From: a candidate division KSB1 bacterium
GTDB taxonomy: Bacteria > Zhuqueibacterota > Zhuqueibacteria > Zhuqueibacterales > Zhuqueibacteraceae
Assembly: GCA_034506175.1 (NCBI GenBank)
Contig: JAPDQB010000022.1
Coordinates: 1 to 64,000, forward strand
Length of the DNA: 64,000 bases
Direction of reading: 5' to 3'
The notes under the pieces are model-generated. The model worked only from the letters and a program-made list of their open reading frames with translations, made no database searches and had not been told where the DNA came from. This document shows positions 28,884 through 39,200 of the stretch, one piece after another. Numbering within the stretch: the stretch's first letter is position 1; each line of letters opens with the position of its first letter. A program made the position numbers and the translations under genes.

Positions 28884-29741
28884 TTAATCTCCCGCCTGCG
28901 CCATCAACTCTTCCGGTTTGTAAAAAGTGTGCAAAACCAACAAAACAGCAATATCCAAAAGCACCTGCTCGCGCCGGGCGGGAGTGTAACGCAACTGCCG
29001 GCCGCGCGCAAACGCCATGAAGTTGCGCAGCTCCTGCCGGATGCGGGCGCGGTCGATGCCGGCCCACCAATAATCGATGCGTTCCAAAAGATACGGCGAA
29101 TATTCCGACAACAGATCGGCGAGCTTTTTGCCCCGTTTCGTCCGGCCAAACACATCGATCAATGATTGCGAGACCGGCAGCAAATCGTTCGAAGCGTCCT
29201 TCAGGCGGTTCAACACCTCCGGACTCGTCAGCGGAATGGCGTTCAACGCATGGCGTTTGGCTTTTTTTTGGCTCGGCATCACCGCCATCGCATAATAGCA
29301 GCCTTCCTTTTTCTCCCTATCGACGCTCCACCAGCGCTTGGCCAGGGCGGTGCGCGAATAACTCGAAGCGGTGGCCCCCTTGTGGCCACCATAGGGGTCC
29401 AGGACAATAATTTTTTTCTCCGTCGAGCCGGCTGCCAACACCCAGTGATCGAAATTATCCACGCACAAAATCACTGGATGATTTTGGCTGTGTTGCTCAC
29501 GCAACCATGCCAGGGCTTCTCTGCGGTCGGCACGGTGCATCCATTGCCGCTCCAACCCTTCATAACCCAAGCGTCGCAAAGCTCGGCGCAAGCCGGACTC
29601 GTCGGTGCCGTTCCACCAATGTGTGCCGCAGGCGCGCTTGATTTTTTCAAATGAAACCTTGCCATTGCCGAGCAAATACAGCGCGTTATATACGCAGGTC
29701 GGACCACAGCTATAGTTGTCTGGTTGTTTGGTGAGTCCCAT
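28884..29741 (-). CDS. C39-like cysteine peptidase family protein
   Basis: A 285-residue protein whose first 125 residues form a papain-like C39-type peptidase: 'QPDNYSCGPTCVYNALYLL' carries the catalytic Cys, 'ILCVDNFDHWVLAAG' the His, and 'IIVLDPYGGHKG' the Asp. A Ser/Tyr-rich segment and a helical C-terminal domain (from about 160) follow, ending 'FYKPEELMAQAGD', not recognised. C39 domains usually remove double-glycine leaders from secreted peptides when fused to ABC transporters; here there is no transporter or membrane helix, so it may act on another cytoplasmic peptide. It ends opposite the ATP-grasp ligase. Confidence 0.8.
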   Translation of the reverse strand: MGLTKQPDNYSCGPTCVYNALYLLGNGKVSFEKIKRACGTHWWNGTDESGLRRALRRLGYEGLERQWMHRADRREALAWLREQHSQNHPVILCVDNFDHWVLAAGSTEKKIIVLDPYGGHKGATASSYSRTALAKRWWSVDREKKEGCYYAMAVMPSQKKAKRHALNAIPLTSPEVLNRLKDASNDLLPVSQSLIDVFGRTKRGKKLADLLSEYSPYLLERIDYWWAGIDRARIRQELRNFMAFARGRQLRYTPARREQVLLDIAVLLVLHTFYKPEELMAQAGD

Positions 29742-30091
29742 TTCTTAACTCCGCTTGCGCGGGTGCTACAATTCCTTGTTTTTTAAAGCTAAAAATCAAA
29801 AAGTCAAATGTGAGTAATCGACCATAATATAACATTCTTGGGTATTCAAATCAATGCCTTCGGCAATTTTTTTTTCTGCTTATCCGGTCTTAAAAAACAA
29901 AAACATGCGAAGATAAATTATTTTATAAGGAAAAATTTACAAAAAATAAACTATAAAATAGAAACTGAAGAATTTTCATAAAAAATTTAGCAGCAGCGAG
30001 GTTGGAAAGTATTTTAAATTGGAGTTCGGACGTACAGCTTTTTCAGTTCCTGCCTGAGGACTTAAACCAACCTCAAGCCGGAGGCGAGTTG
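29742..30091. other. 350-bp AT-rich gap, nothing recognised
   Basis: Very A/T-rich intergenic stretch between the C39-like gene (starting leftward at 29741) and the 3' end of the receiver gene. It should contain the promoter of the C39-like gene; I could not place boxes with confidence. No hairpin or coding frame stands out. Confidence 0.5.
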
Positions 30092-30514
30092 TTAGGAGCG
30101 TTTGGGCTTATTGCGGCGGCGATCTCGTTGCAAAAACGAGGTGATTTTTCCCATCAACTCATCAAGATTGGATGATTTAAGAATGTAGGCGTCGGCAAAC
30201 CAGCGCCGGCTTTGTTGTGGGAAATACGGATATGCCGTGTTGATGATGATGGGCAGGTGGCGTCCTTGGGGCCTCTGGCGAGTGGTGAGAATTTGTTCGA
30301 CGAGGTCAATTCCGCTTATATCCGGCAGGATAACATCGATAACGGCGATATCAAATCGTCGTTGTTGCAATTGCTGCATGGCATCCTGACCGTTGTGAGC
30401 ACAGACGACTTCATACCCCTGTGCCTCCATTTCCATCCGGTACAGCATACAATGCCGCACATTGGCATCGACCACCAAAACCTTTGGTGGCAAAAGCTCC
30501 GCTTCCATTTGCAT
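30092..30514 (-). CDS. Stand-alone response-regulator receiver
   Basis: About 140 residues, a single receiver domain. Phospho-acceptor Asp is in 'FDIAVIDVILPDISGIDL', the switch Thr in 'PIIINTAYPYF' and the Lys in 'AYILKSSNLDEL'. The acidic pair that binds Mg2+ at the first strand is reduced to one residue: 'VLVVDANVRHC' has Asp-Ala where most have Asp-Asp. This may weaken phosphorylation. The start at 30514 is chosen because AGGAGG lies 6 bases upstream; the ATG at 30520 would abut it. The C-terminal tail is strongly basic (RDRRRNKPKRS). No kinase is adjacent. Confidence 0.87.
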   Translation of the reverse strand: MQMEAELLPPKVLVVDANVRHCMLYRMEMEAQGYEVVCAHNGQDAMQQLQQRRFDIAVIDVILPDISGIDLVEQILTTRQRPQGRHLPIIINTAYPYFPQQSRRWFADAYILKSSNLDELMGKITSFLQRDRRRNKPKRS

Positions 30515-30672
30515 AGACATCCTCCTTAACGACCACAAAGCGACAGGTTTTCTGCCAGAACCAGGGGGAGAAATCGCGCTTGAAACAATCACGTGTTTTG
30601 TCGAATCCAACAACGAACGCCCCTAAAATAATCCCGAAGCAATGGGAAAGCAAGTGAAAATATTGTTACATT

Positions 30673-31491
30673 TCATACTCGTGGCATCAAATACAGCGGA
30701 ATGCCATCCAGCCGCGTACTGATTTCGTGCATGCCGAAACCGCCGATAAAACGCCGGCTGAGGCGTTCCCAAAGTTTCGGCTTGACGCGGCCGACTTCGA
30801 TGATGTCAGGCTCGGCGGTGAGGTGCGCGAGTTGTTTGGCGATTTCGACGGCGCGGTCGAAGCCGCCCAGTTCGTCGATGAGGCCGCAGGCCAGGGCCTG
30901 GCGGCCGGTCATCACCCGGCCATCGGCAAATTGGCGCACTTTGGCGGGCGAAAGATTGCGGCCGCGCATAATGGCGTCAACGAATTGCTCGTAAGTATCG
31001 TTGATCATTTCTTGCAACATGCCGCGCTCGGCCTCGGTCAAGCTGCGATAGTATGCCGGCGTGTCTTTGAACTGGCCGGATTTGACGACTTCCGCCTCGA
31101 CGCCAACTTTGCTAAAAAGCTGGCTGAGGTTGCGCGAGCGAATGATGACGCCGATCGAGCCGGTGACGGTTCCGGGATTGGCCAATACTCGTTCGGCGGC
31201 CATGGAAACGTAAACCCCGCCGGAGGCGGCCACGTCGCCCATGGAAGCGACCAGCGGCATTTTTTTCTCCGCGCGAAATTTGCGCAGGGCGTCATAGATC
31301 TCCTGCGTGGCGCCGACGGTGCCGCCGGGCGAATTGATGCGCACGATCAAAGCTTTGGCTTTGACATGCTCGACATCTTCCAACGCCGAGGAGACACGGC
31401 GCGGCAGGGAATCTTCGTCACCTTCTTCGATGACACCGTCAATACGCAAGACGGCGAGGCGCGGAATTTTTTTACGGCGAAAACGAATCAT
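30673..31491 (-). CDS. sppA: Signal peptide peptidase SppA-type protease
   Basis: A Clp-fold serine protease (272 residues, short SppA form) that degrades cleaved signal peptides at the membrane. Seen: 'LAVLRIDGVIEEGDED', 'ALIVRINSPGGTVGATQEIYD', the nucleophile Ser in 'GDVAASGGVYVSMAAE', 'NPGTVTGSIGVIIRSRNL', and the catalytic Lys region 'VEAEVVKSGQFKDTPAYYR'. 'GRVMTGRQALACGLIDELGG' closes the fold. Unlike many SppA proteins it has no obvious N-terminal membrane helix, only basic residues (MIRFRRKK), so it may be peripheral. The small membrane protein and TauE genes lie upstream on the same strand, probably in one transcript. Confidence 0.92.
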   Translation of the reverse strand: MIRFRRKKIPRLAVLRIDGVIEEGDEDSLPRRVSSALEDVEHVKAKALIVRINSPGGTVGATQEIYDALRKFRAEKKMPLVASMGDVAASGGVYVSMAAERVLANPGTVTGSIGVIIRSRNLSQLFSKVGVEAEVVKSGQFKDTPAYYRSLTEAERGMLQEMINDTYEQFVDAIMRGRNLSPAKVRQFADGRVMTGRQALACGLIDELGGFDRAVEIAKQLAHLTAEPDIIEVGRVKPKLWERLSRRFIGGFGMHEISTRLDGIPLYLMPRV

Positions 31492-31587
31492 GAGCGCCTT
31501 GGTTGTTGTTTTCTGCGTGCGGAACTTATTAAAATCAATATGCAGAAATTTTCTGCGAAAAGCAATAGAACAAAAGCCGGGCGAACG

Positions 31588-31812
31588 TTATGAGCTCCGG
31601 CGCTTGCGCCTGGCGAAAAGATCCCTCCCCGCAACGTAAAGCAAAACCAGCCAGGGAGAGCCGTGCAGGACGGCGTCTGCCCAATCGATCAATTGCATGT
31701 CTTTCGCGCCGCCCAGTATCCAGCGGATTTTCCCAATGATGTGCGGCTCGGGGAAATAAGGCGTCAAGCCCAGAGTCAGGCAGGCGAAAACAATCAAGAG
31801 ATATTTTTTCAT
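31588..31812 (-). CDS. Small membrane protein, often annotated RND transporter
   Basis: A 74-residue protein with two hydrophobic helices: 'KKYLLIVFACLTLGLTPYF' and 'WLVLLYVAGRDLF', joined by 'PEPHIIGKIRWILGGAKDMQLIDWADAVLHGSP'. This wording (F.PEPH..GK.RW..GGA..M...DW.D...HG.PW) defines a small conserved family that databases often label 'RND transporter' without evidence. Its function is unknown. It is placed 22 bases after the TauE-like gene and 96 before sppA. The start is taken at MKKYLL. Confidence 0.72.
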   Translation of the reverse strand: MKKYLLIVFACLTLGLTPYFPEPHIIGKIRWILGGAKDMQLIDWADAVLHGSPWLVLLYVAGRDLFARRKRRSS

Positions 31813-31834
31813 TGTCAAGCGGAGTTGGAGTTTG

Positions 31835-32593
31835 CTAAAGTGAATCCCACAGCAATTTCACCGCGAAAATAACGCCCATCACCACGACAAAAGCGCGAAT
31901 CCAATCGTGCCCTTTTTTGACGGCGAACCGCGTTCCCAGCCAGCCGCCGGCGGCGCTGCCCAGGCCCAGGCTGATGCCCAAAAGATAATTCACCTCGCCG
32001 TGCAGGATGAAGACAATCAATGCCGCGACGGTGAAGATCAAGGTCACCAAAACTTTCACGGCATTGGTTTTCACCAAATCAAAGCCGCAAAGCATCATCA
32101 GGCTGATGATCAAAAAACCGACGCCGGCCTGAATGAAGCCGCCGAAGAGACCGATGCCGAAATAGCCGATCAGAAACAACACCACCCGCGCACCGGCCAG
32201 CGGCTTGGAGTTGGTGCGCAAGCGTTTGCTCGGATCGAAACTGATCGAGATCAACACCGCGATCATGATGCCGGCAAGAATTTGCTTGAACAAGGCGTCT
32301 GGGATGTCGATGGCCAGATTGGCGCCGACAATCGCGCCGGCAATTGCCGGGATCGAAGCGAGCAGACTGAGGCGCCAGGGCAATACATTGAGCTGGTGAA
32401 ATCCCGCGGCAGCAGCGATGTTTTGAATCAGGATGGCAATGCGGTTCGTGCCGTTGGCGGTCGCCGCCGGCAGGCCAAGGAAAATCAAAATCGGCAAGGC
32501 CAGCAGCGAACCGCCGCCGGCAAGGATGTTGATGAAGCCGGTCAATGCGCCGACGCCGAAAAGAATCACCAGTTGGGCCGGAAGCGGAAGCAT
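31835..32593 (-). CDS. TauE/SafE-family membrane transporter
   Basis: An inner-membrane protein of the sulfite exporter TauE/SafE family, proposed to move sulfur-containing or small organic anions. About eight hydrophobic helices are visible. Family marks include the early repeat 'GALTGFINILAGGGSLLALPILIFLG' and its second-half counterpart 'GLFGGFIQAGVGFLIISLM', plus 'ATANGTNRIAIL' and 'VKTNAVKVLVTLIF'. Substrate unknown. The start is uncertain: 32593 gives a protein beginning just before the first helix; 32644 adds 17 polar residues. Neither has a good ribosome binding site. Confidence 0.87.
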   Translation of the reverse strand: MLPLPAQLVILFGVGALTGFINILAGGGSLLALPILIFLGLPAATANGTNRIAILIQNIAAAAGFHQLNVLPWRLSLLASIPAIAGAIVGANLAIDIPDALFKQILAGIMIAVLISISFDPSKRLRTNSKPLAGARVVLFLIGYFGIGLFGGFIQAGVGFLIISLMMLCGFDLVKTNAVKVLVTLIFTVAALIVFILHGEVNYLLGISLGLGSAAGGWLGTRFAVKKGHDWIRAFVVVMGVIFAVKLLWDSL

Positions 32594-32644
32594 AAGGAAA
32601 TTTAAAAAGAAACGCCATTCATCGCAATAACTTTTGTTCAGCAT

Positions 32645-32890
32645 TTTGACAATTTTTTGACAAGCCCGGAAGATATTTAGGAAGATGAAAAATTCTGTTG
32701 CTTTTTATATTTAGTTTATTTAATTTTTAGCGTTCGGTGACGAGGATATTCCCATCATAAAGTTGCCCGACAACTCACCCAGGACCAGCCGCGACAAGCG
32801 GACCAATAGGATAGCCAGGCAAGGATAGGATATTGGCCATTCTCATCATATTTATCAGTACAGTACCCTGGTGAGATAAAATTTATCTCA
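32645..32890. other. Start of a 627-bp gap, no gene recognised
   Basis: AT-rich near 32690-32730, then mixed sequence with some short words repeated (AGGATAG at about 32808 and 32822). It separates the leftward TauE gene from the rightward duplicated leader. No coding frame is convincing. Confidence 0.4.
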
Positions 32891-33182
32891 ATTCAGACAG
32901 CATTGCACGTACAACTTTGGCAGAGAGGGTACGATGGCAGGTCAAGCGCATCTTCATTCTTTCAGCGCCGACGCACGTGCCGTCAACGGCATTTTATTTA
33001 TGGGAACAACTTTGGCCTTTACGCAAGACGATTCCTGCGCGCGCTTTAATTTCAAAAGCACAAAATCACTGCACCCGCCGTCCACACCACGGTCAGGAGC
33101 GAGGCCCAAGCCGGGCCAAGCTTGCCTACAGCCATTTCGCTTTTCTCCAGTCATTTTCATAGCCTGTCTGCTCTCATCATGA
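32891..33182 (+). pseudogene. Decayed duplicate of the giant protein's leader and signal peptide
   Basis: The sequence from 32891 matches 33229 onward (offset 338 bases), including the shared leader word GCATTGCACGTACAACTTTGG, the RBS and the start codon (32934 against 33272). The translated starts align: MAGQAHLHSFSADARAVNG with MKGQARFLSSSFRAGAAIS, then ILFMGTTLAFTQDD with IFILGTTGAFAQKDD. After that, similarity ends and the frame stops at 33182 without a recognisable mature protein. It could be expressed as an 82-residue secreted peptide, but a truncated gene copy is the simpler view. Confidence 0.7.
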
Positions 33183-33271
33183 TTGCATGTCTCCAGCAGT
33201 TCCTTGGTCGGATAAAAGCAACCTTATAATTCACGCAGCATTGCACGTACAACTTTGGCAAAGAGGGTACC

Positions 33272-36200
33272 ATGAAAGGTCAAGCGCGTTTTCTTTCTTC
33301 GAGCTTCAGGGCTGGTGCCGCCATCAGCATTTTCATTCTGGGAACGACTGGGGCTTTTGCGCAAAAGGATGACGAAGCGCAGCCCAATTTAACCACGACA
33401 CCGGCAGCCCTGCAAAGCGGGGTTTTGCTTTACAAGCCTTTTGAAATCCAGCTTTCCACCACAACCAATTACGGCAATCCTTATCACGATGCCAGCCTCA
33501 CCGGTGTGTTCACCTCGCCGTCAGGCCAGCAGATGCGGTTGAAAGGTTTTTGGAACGGCGGCCGCAATTGGGTGGTGCGATTTGCGCCAACCGAGGTCGG
33601 CAGTTGGACTTATCGCACTGAAAGCTCGGACGGAAGCCTGGTGACGTCCGGAACTTTCGAGGCGCAGGCCAACCCCGCCAAACGCGGCTTCGTGCGCGCA
33701 AGCCCGTCGCGGAGATATCAGTTTGAATACAGCGATGGCACGCCGTTTTTGCTGATGGGCGAAACCAATTGGGATGCGATGACCGGCGGCGTCGGTTTTG
33801 AATCGCGTTTCAAACCTTTTGTCAATTTGCGCGTGTCGCAGAATTTCAACGCCTTCAACACGATGGTCGTGCAAAACCGGTATGACTATCAGTCCAATGA
33901 AGGCGGCCCGCCGTACGAGATGCTCAATTCCAACACGCGCAATTACGACCGGCTGAATCCGGGGTTTTTTCAGTGGGTAGATCGCCGGGTGGCCTATGCC
34001 GACAGCATGGGCATGGTGTCGATTCTGTTTTTCACCTGGGCGGAAGAGCTGCGGCAAATGCCTCGCGACGCCTATAAACGCCTGGCGTTGTACATCGTCT
34101 CGCGTTATGCCGCCTACAATGTTTTCTGGGTTCTCGCCGGCGACTATTCCGTGTATTTTGATGATCCGCCGCTCTATCGCGAAGTGGGCAATGCCGTTGC
34201 CGAAGCCGATCCTTACGGCCATCCGATTTCCATTCACCCGGGCGACGGCCGCAGCAATCTCGAATTTGGCAACGACGGGTGGCTGGGCTACGTCATGTAT
34301 CAGCACCGCGATGCCGGCGAGTTTTTGGCCGATTCCATTCGCGTGGCCCGCGTTTACAACAAGCCGGTGCTCAACGCTGAATATGGCTATCATCTTCCCA
34401 ATCACGTGCACGCGCACGGCCTTCTCCACGATGCCCATTACACCCGCACCGGCGGCTGGATGATTTTCAACGCCGGCGGCTATTTTGTTTCCGGGTTTCA
34501 ACACACGTACTACGATCCCGACGAGCATTACGACGACGATCTCGACACCCGTTGGGATTTGAGCGAGCCGCAAGATTTGGAGGCCGGACGACAGCATACG
34601 GTTTTTTACCGCTTTTTCCACGATCACACTTCCTGGTGGGAGCTTGACCCCCACCCGGATTTGGCCAGACCCGGCGGGCCGCTTGACGGCCAAACCGAGC
34701 TGCTGGCGAAGCCGGGCAGCGAATACGTCGCGTACAATGTGCGCGGCGGGCGCATGCGTTTGCAGTTGCCGGCGAACCAATATTTTTCCCTCGCCTGGTT
34801 TGATCCGGTTGCCGGCACGCTGCAGCCAGGCCGCGTCTTCCAATCAACCGGTGAAGCAGTTTTGCTGATGCCTTCGAGTGATTCGGATGCCGCGGCTTTG
34901 CTGCGGGCGGCTGCGCCGCCGTCCGTCACCACAGACGGCGGGGTCACGAATTTACAAAGCCAGCAGCTCAACATCCGCCAGGCGCGCTTCAGCTGGCAAA
35001 CGCCGGAGCCTTCCGACAGCCGTCTGGATTTGCAAAAACCCGATGGCTCACGCGTGCAATACCTTGACAACCGCGAAACCACCCAGCATGAAATCATCGT
35101 CGACGGCTTGTTGCCCGACATCAATTACACCGCCACGGTTGCCTCGCAAACCGCAGATCGCCGCGAGTGGAAATCTTCTCCGGTCAGCCTGCGCACCTCG
35201 GTGGTGGTGATGGATCAGTGGGTTGAAGCGGAGAGCATGCCCATCAAAACCGTCGGCCACGCCGAGCCGCCGGGCTGGAATCTGAACGCCGACGGCCATC
35301 TCGCCATCAGCTTGAATTTTCCGCAGACCGGGCCGTATCGCTTTGTGGTGCGCAGCCGCAGCGAGCATCGTGATGGCTGGCCCAACCTTGCGCTTCAAGT
35401 TGATAACAGCACACTGGCGAATGTGTCGATCAACTCGGCGGTGTTCAAAACGTTCACGGTGGAAAACAACATTAACGCCGGAACGCGCCAGGTGAAACTC
35501 GCTTTCACCAATCATTTTGAGGATCGCCAGCTCATTGTGGATTGGCTGCACGTGCAGTTCATCGGCGCCACCGAGACGCAGCCGCCCATCATCTCGAATG
35601 TGACGGCGACCAACTTCACCTCGTCTTCGGCCCATATCACCTGGAGCACCGACGAGCCGGCCGACTCGCAGGTGGAATACGGCTTGACGACCAGCTACGG
35701 CTCGTCATCTTTGCCCGATCCAGCGCTGGTCACCTCACACACGGTGACGCTTTCCGGTTTGCAGCCGAACACGACATATCACTATCGCGTCAAATCCAAA
35801 GACGCGGCGGGCAATCTTTCCACCAGCGGTGATTTCACTTTCACGACGTTACCGGTGGATGTTACCCCACCGGAGATCACCAAAGTTGCCGCGAATAACA
35901 TCTCGGCTTCAACCGCGACGATCAATTGGAACACCAACGAAGCCGGCGACTCGCAAGTCGAATACGGTTTGACAACCAGCTACGGCTCGTCTTCCTCGCT
36001 TGATGCGGCGCTGGTGACTTCGCATAGCGTCACGTTATCAAATTTGCAGCCGAATACGACGTATCATTACCGCGTCAAATCAAAGGACGCCGCCGGCAAT
36101 CTGGCGACGAGCAATGATTTCACCTTTACAACCGGCTTTACGACCACACTCTTTGCCGATGATTTTAATGCCGCCACAATTGACACCAACAAATGGAACA

Positions 36201-39200
36201 AAGGCACCAACGCCGGCAATCAATCCCTGGTGGCGAGCAGCCGGCTGGAGTTGCGCTCGCAAGGCTCGGAAACCGGCTGGGTGATCACGCGCCATGCCTA
36301 CGCCGCGAAAAATACCATCGTGAGCGTGAAAGTCGTGCAGCCGAACAACGATGGCGATCTCGGCATCAGCCCGACCTTCAATCTCGCGTCAAAATACGGG
36401 GTGTACGATCAGCCAAATTGGTATCGCTTTTATGTTTATCGCAACAGCAACAGCGGGCCGTACCGCTTATTCGTGCAATGGAAAAAGAGCAGCGTCGAAG
36501 ACGGCTTGGATGTGACCGGCAGCCTCGTGATCAATGGCGCGGTTTATTTGCGCCTGCGGTTTGATGAAACGAACATTCATTTCGAGGCCTCACTCGACGG
36601 CGTGAATTGGACCGACACTTACACCGAAGCGTTCGGCCTGCCCGGCTATACCCTTGATTCCAATTTCTATTATGAGCTGGCGGCGTACAACACGCCGGCC
36701 AAAGGGGTGTTGACGGTTGACGACTTCGCCATCATGAATACCTCATCAACGCAAGACACCCAACCGCCACAGATCAGCGGGGTGGCGACGCAAAACATCA
36801 CCAACGTCAACGCGCAGATCATCTGGCAAACCAATGAAGCCAGCGACTCGCAAGTGGAGTACGGTTTGACGGCAAGTTACGGCTCTTCTTCGCCACTCGA
36901 TCCGGCGCTGGTGAATTCGCATAGCGTGACGCTGGCGAATTTGCAGCCGAACACCACCTATCACTATCGCGTCAAATCCAAAGACGCGGCGGGCAATCTT
37001 TCCACCAGCGGTGATTTCACTTTCACGACGTTACCGGCGGATGTTACCCCACCGGAGATCACCAACGTTGCCGCGAATAACATCTCGGCTTCAACCGCGA
37101 CGATCAATTGGAACACCAACGAAGCCAGCGACTCGCAAGTTGAATACGGCTTGACCACCGGCTACGGTTCATCGTCGCCGCTTGATGCGACGCTGGTGAC
37201 TTCGCATAGCGTCACGTTATCAAATTTGCAGCCGAATACGACGTATCATTACCGCGTCAAATCAAAGGACGCCGCCGGCAATCTGGCGACGAGCAATGAT
37301 TTCACCTTTACAACCGGCTTTACGACCACACTCTTTGCCGATGATTTTAATGCCGCCACAATTGACACCAACAAATGGAACAAAGGCACCAACGCGGGCA
37401 ATCAATCTCTGGTGGCGAGCAGCCGGCTGGAATTGCGCTCGCAAGGCTCGGAAACCGGCTGGGTGATCACGCGCCATGCCTACGCCGCGAAAAATACCAT
37501 CGTGAGCGTGAAAGTCGTGCAGCCGAACAACGATGGCGATCTCGGCATCAGTCCGACCTTCAACTTGGCTTCACGATACGGCCTGTACGATCAGCCAAAT
37601 TGGTATCGCTTTTATGTTTATCGCAACAGCAGCAGCGGGCCGTACCGCTTATTCGTGCAATGGAAAAAGAGCAGCGTCGAAGACGGCTTGGATGTGACAG
37701 GCAGCCTCGTGATCAATGGCGCGGTTTATTTGCGCCTGCGGTTTGATGAAACGAACATTCACTTCGAGGCCTCACTCGACGGCGTGAATTGGACCGACAC
37801 TTACACCGAAGCGTTCGGCCTGCCGGGCCATACCCTTGATTCCAATTTCTATTATGAGCTGGCGGCATACAATACCTCTTCCAAAGGCGTGTTGGCCGTT
37901 GACGATTTTGCCATCAACACCAGTGCTTCAACACCGGACACCCAGCCACCGCAGATCAGCGGCGTGGCGGCGCAAAATATTACGACAACCGGCGCGCAAA
38001 TCGTCTGGCAAACCAATGAAGCCAGCGACTCGCAAGTGGAGTACGGTTTGACGGCAAGTTACGGCTCTTCTTCGCCACTCGATCCGGCGCTGGTGAATTC
38101 GCATAGCGTGACGCTGGCGAATTTGCAGCCGAACACCACCTATCACTATCGCGTCAAATCCAAAGACGCGGCGGGCAATCTTTCCACCAGCGGTGATTTC
38201 ACTTTCACGACGTTACCGGCGGATGTTACCCCACCGGAGATCACCAACGTTGCCGCGAATAACATCTCGGCTTCAACCGCGACGATCAATTGGAACACCA
38301 ACGAAGCCAGCGACTCGCAAGTTGAATACGGCTTGACCACCGGCTACGGTTCATCGTCGCCGCTTGATGCGACGCTGGTGACTTCGCATAGCGTCACGTT
38401 ATCAAATTTGCAGCCGAATACGACGTATCATTACCGCGTCAAATCAAAGGACGCCGCCGGCAATCTGGCGACGAGCAATGATTTCACCTTTACAACCGGC
38501 TTTACGACCACACTCTTTGCCGATGATTTTAATGCCGCCACAATTGACACCAACAAATGGAACAAAGGCACCAACGCGGGCAATCAATCTCTGGTGGCGA
38601 GCAGCCGGCTGGAATTGCGCTCGCAAGGCTCGGAAACCGGCTGGGTGATCACGCGCCATGCCTACGCCGCGAAAAATACCATCGTGAGCGTGAAAGTCGT
38701 GCAGCCGAACAACGATGGCGATCTCGGCATCAGTCCGACCTTCAACTTGGCTTCACGATACGGCCTGTACGATCAGCCAAATTGGTATCGCTTTTATGTT
38801 TATCGCAACAGCAGCAGCGGGCCGTACCGCTTATTCGTGCAATGGAAAAAGAGCAGCGTCGAAGACGGCTTGGATGTGACAGGCAGCCTCGTGATCAATG
38901 GCGCGGTTTATTTGCGCCTGCGGTTTGATGAAACGAACATTCACTTCGAGGCCTCACTCGACGGCGTGAATTGGACCGACACTTACACCGAAGCGTTCGG
39001 CCTGCCGGGCCATACCCTTGATTCCAATTTCTATTATGAGCTGGCGGCATACAATACCTCTTCCAAAGGCGTGTTGGCCGTTGACGATTTTGCCATCAAC
39101 ACCAGTGCTTCAACACCGGACACCCAGCCGCCGCAGATCAGCGGGGTGACGGCGCAAAATATTACGACAACCGGCGCGCAAATCTTTTGGCAAACCGACG

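Noticed and set aside
30673-32593. sppA, the small membrane protein and TauE as a dedicated sulfur export system
   Set aside because: Spacing suggests one transcript, but nothing links SppA to sulfur compounds; the 'RND transporter' label of the small protein is not supported by sequence.
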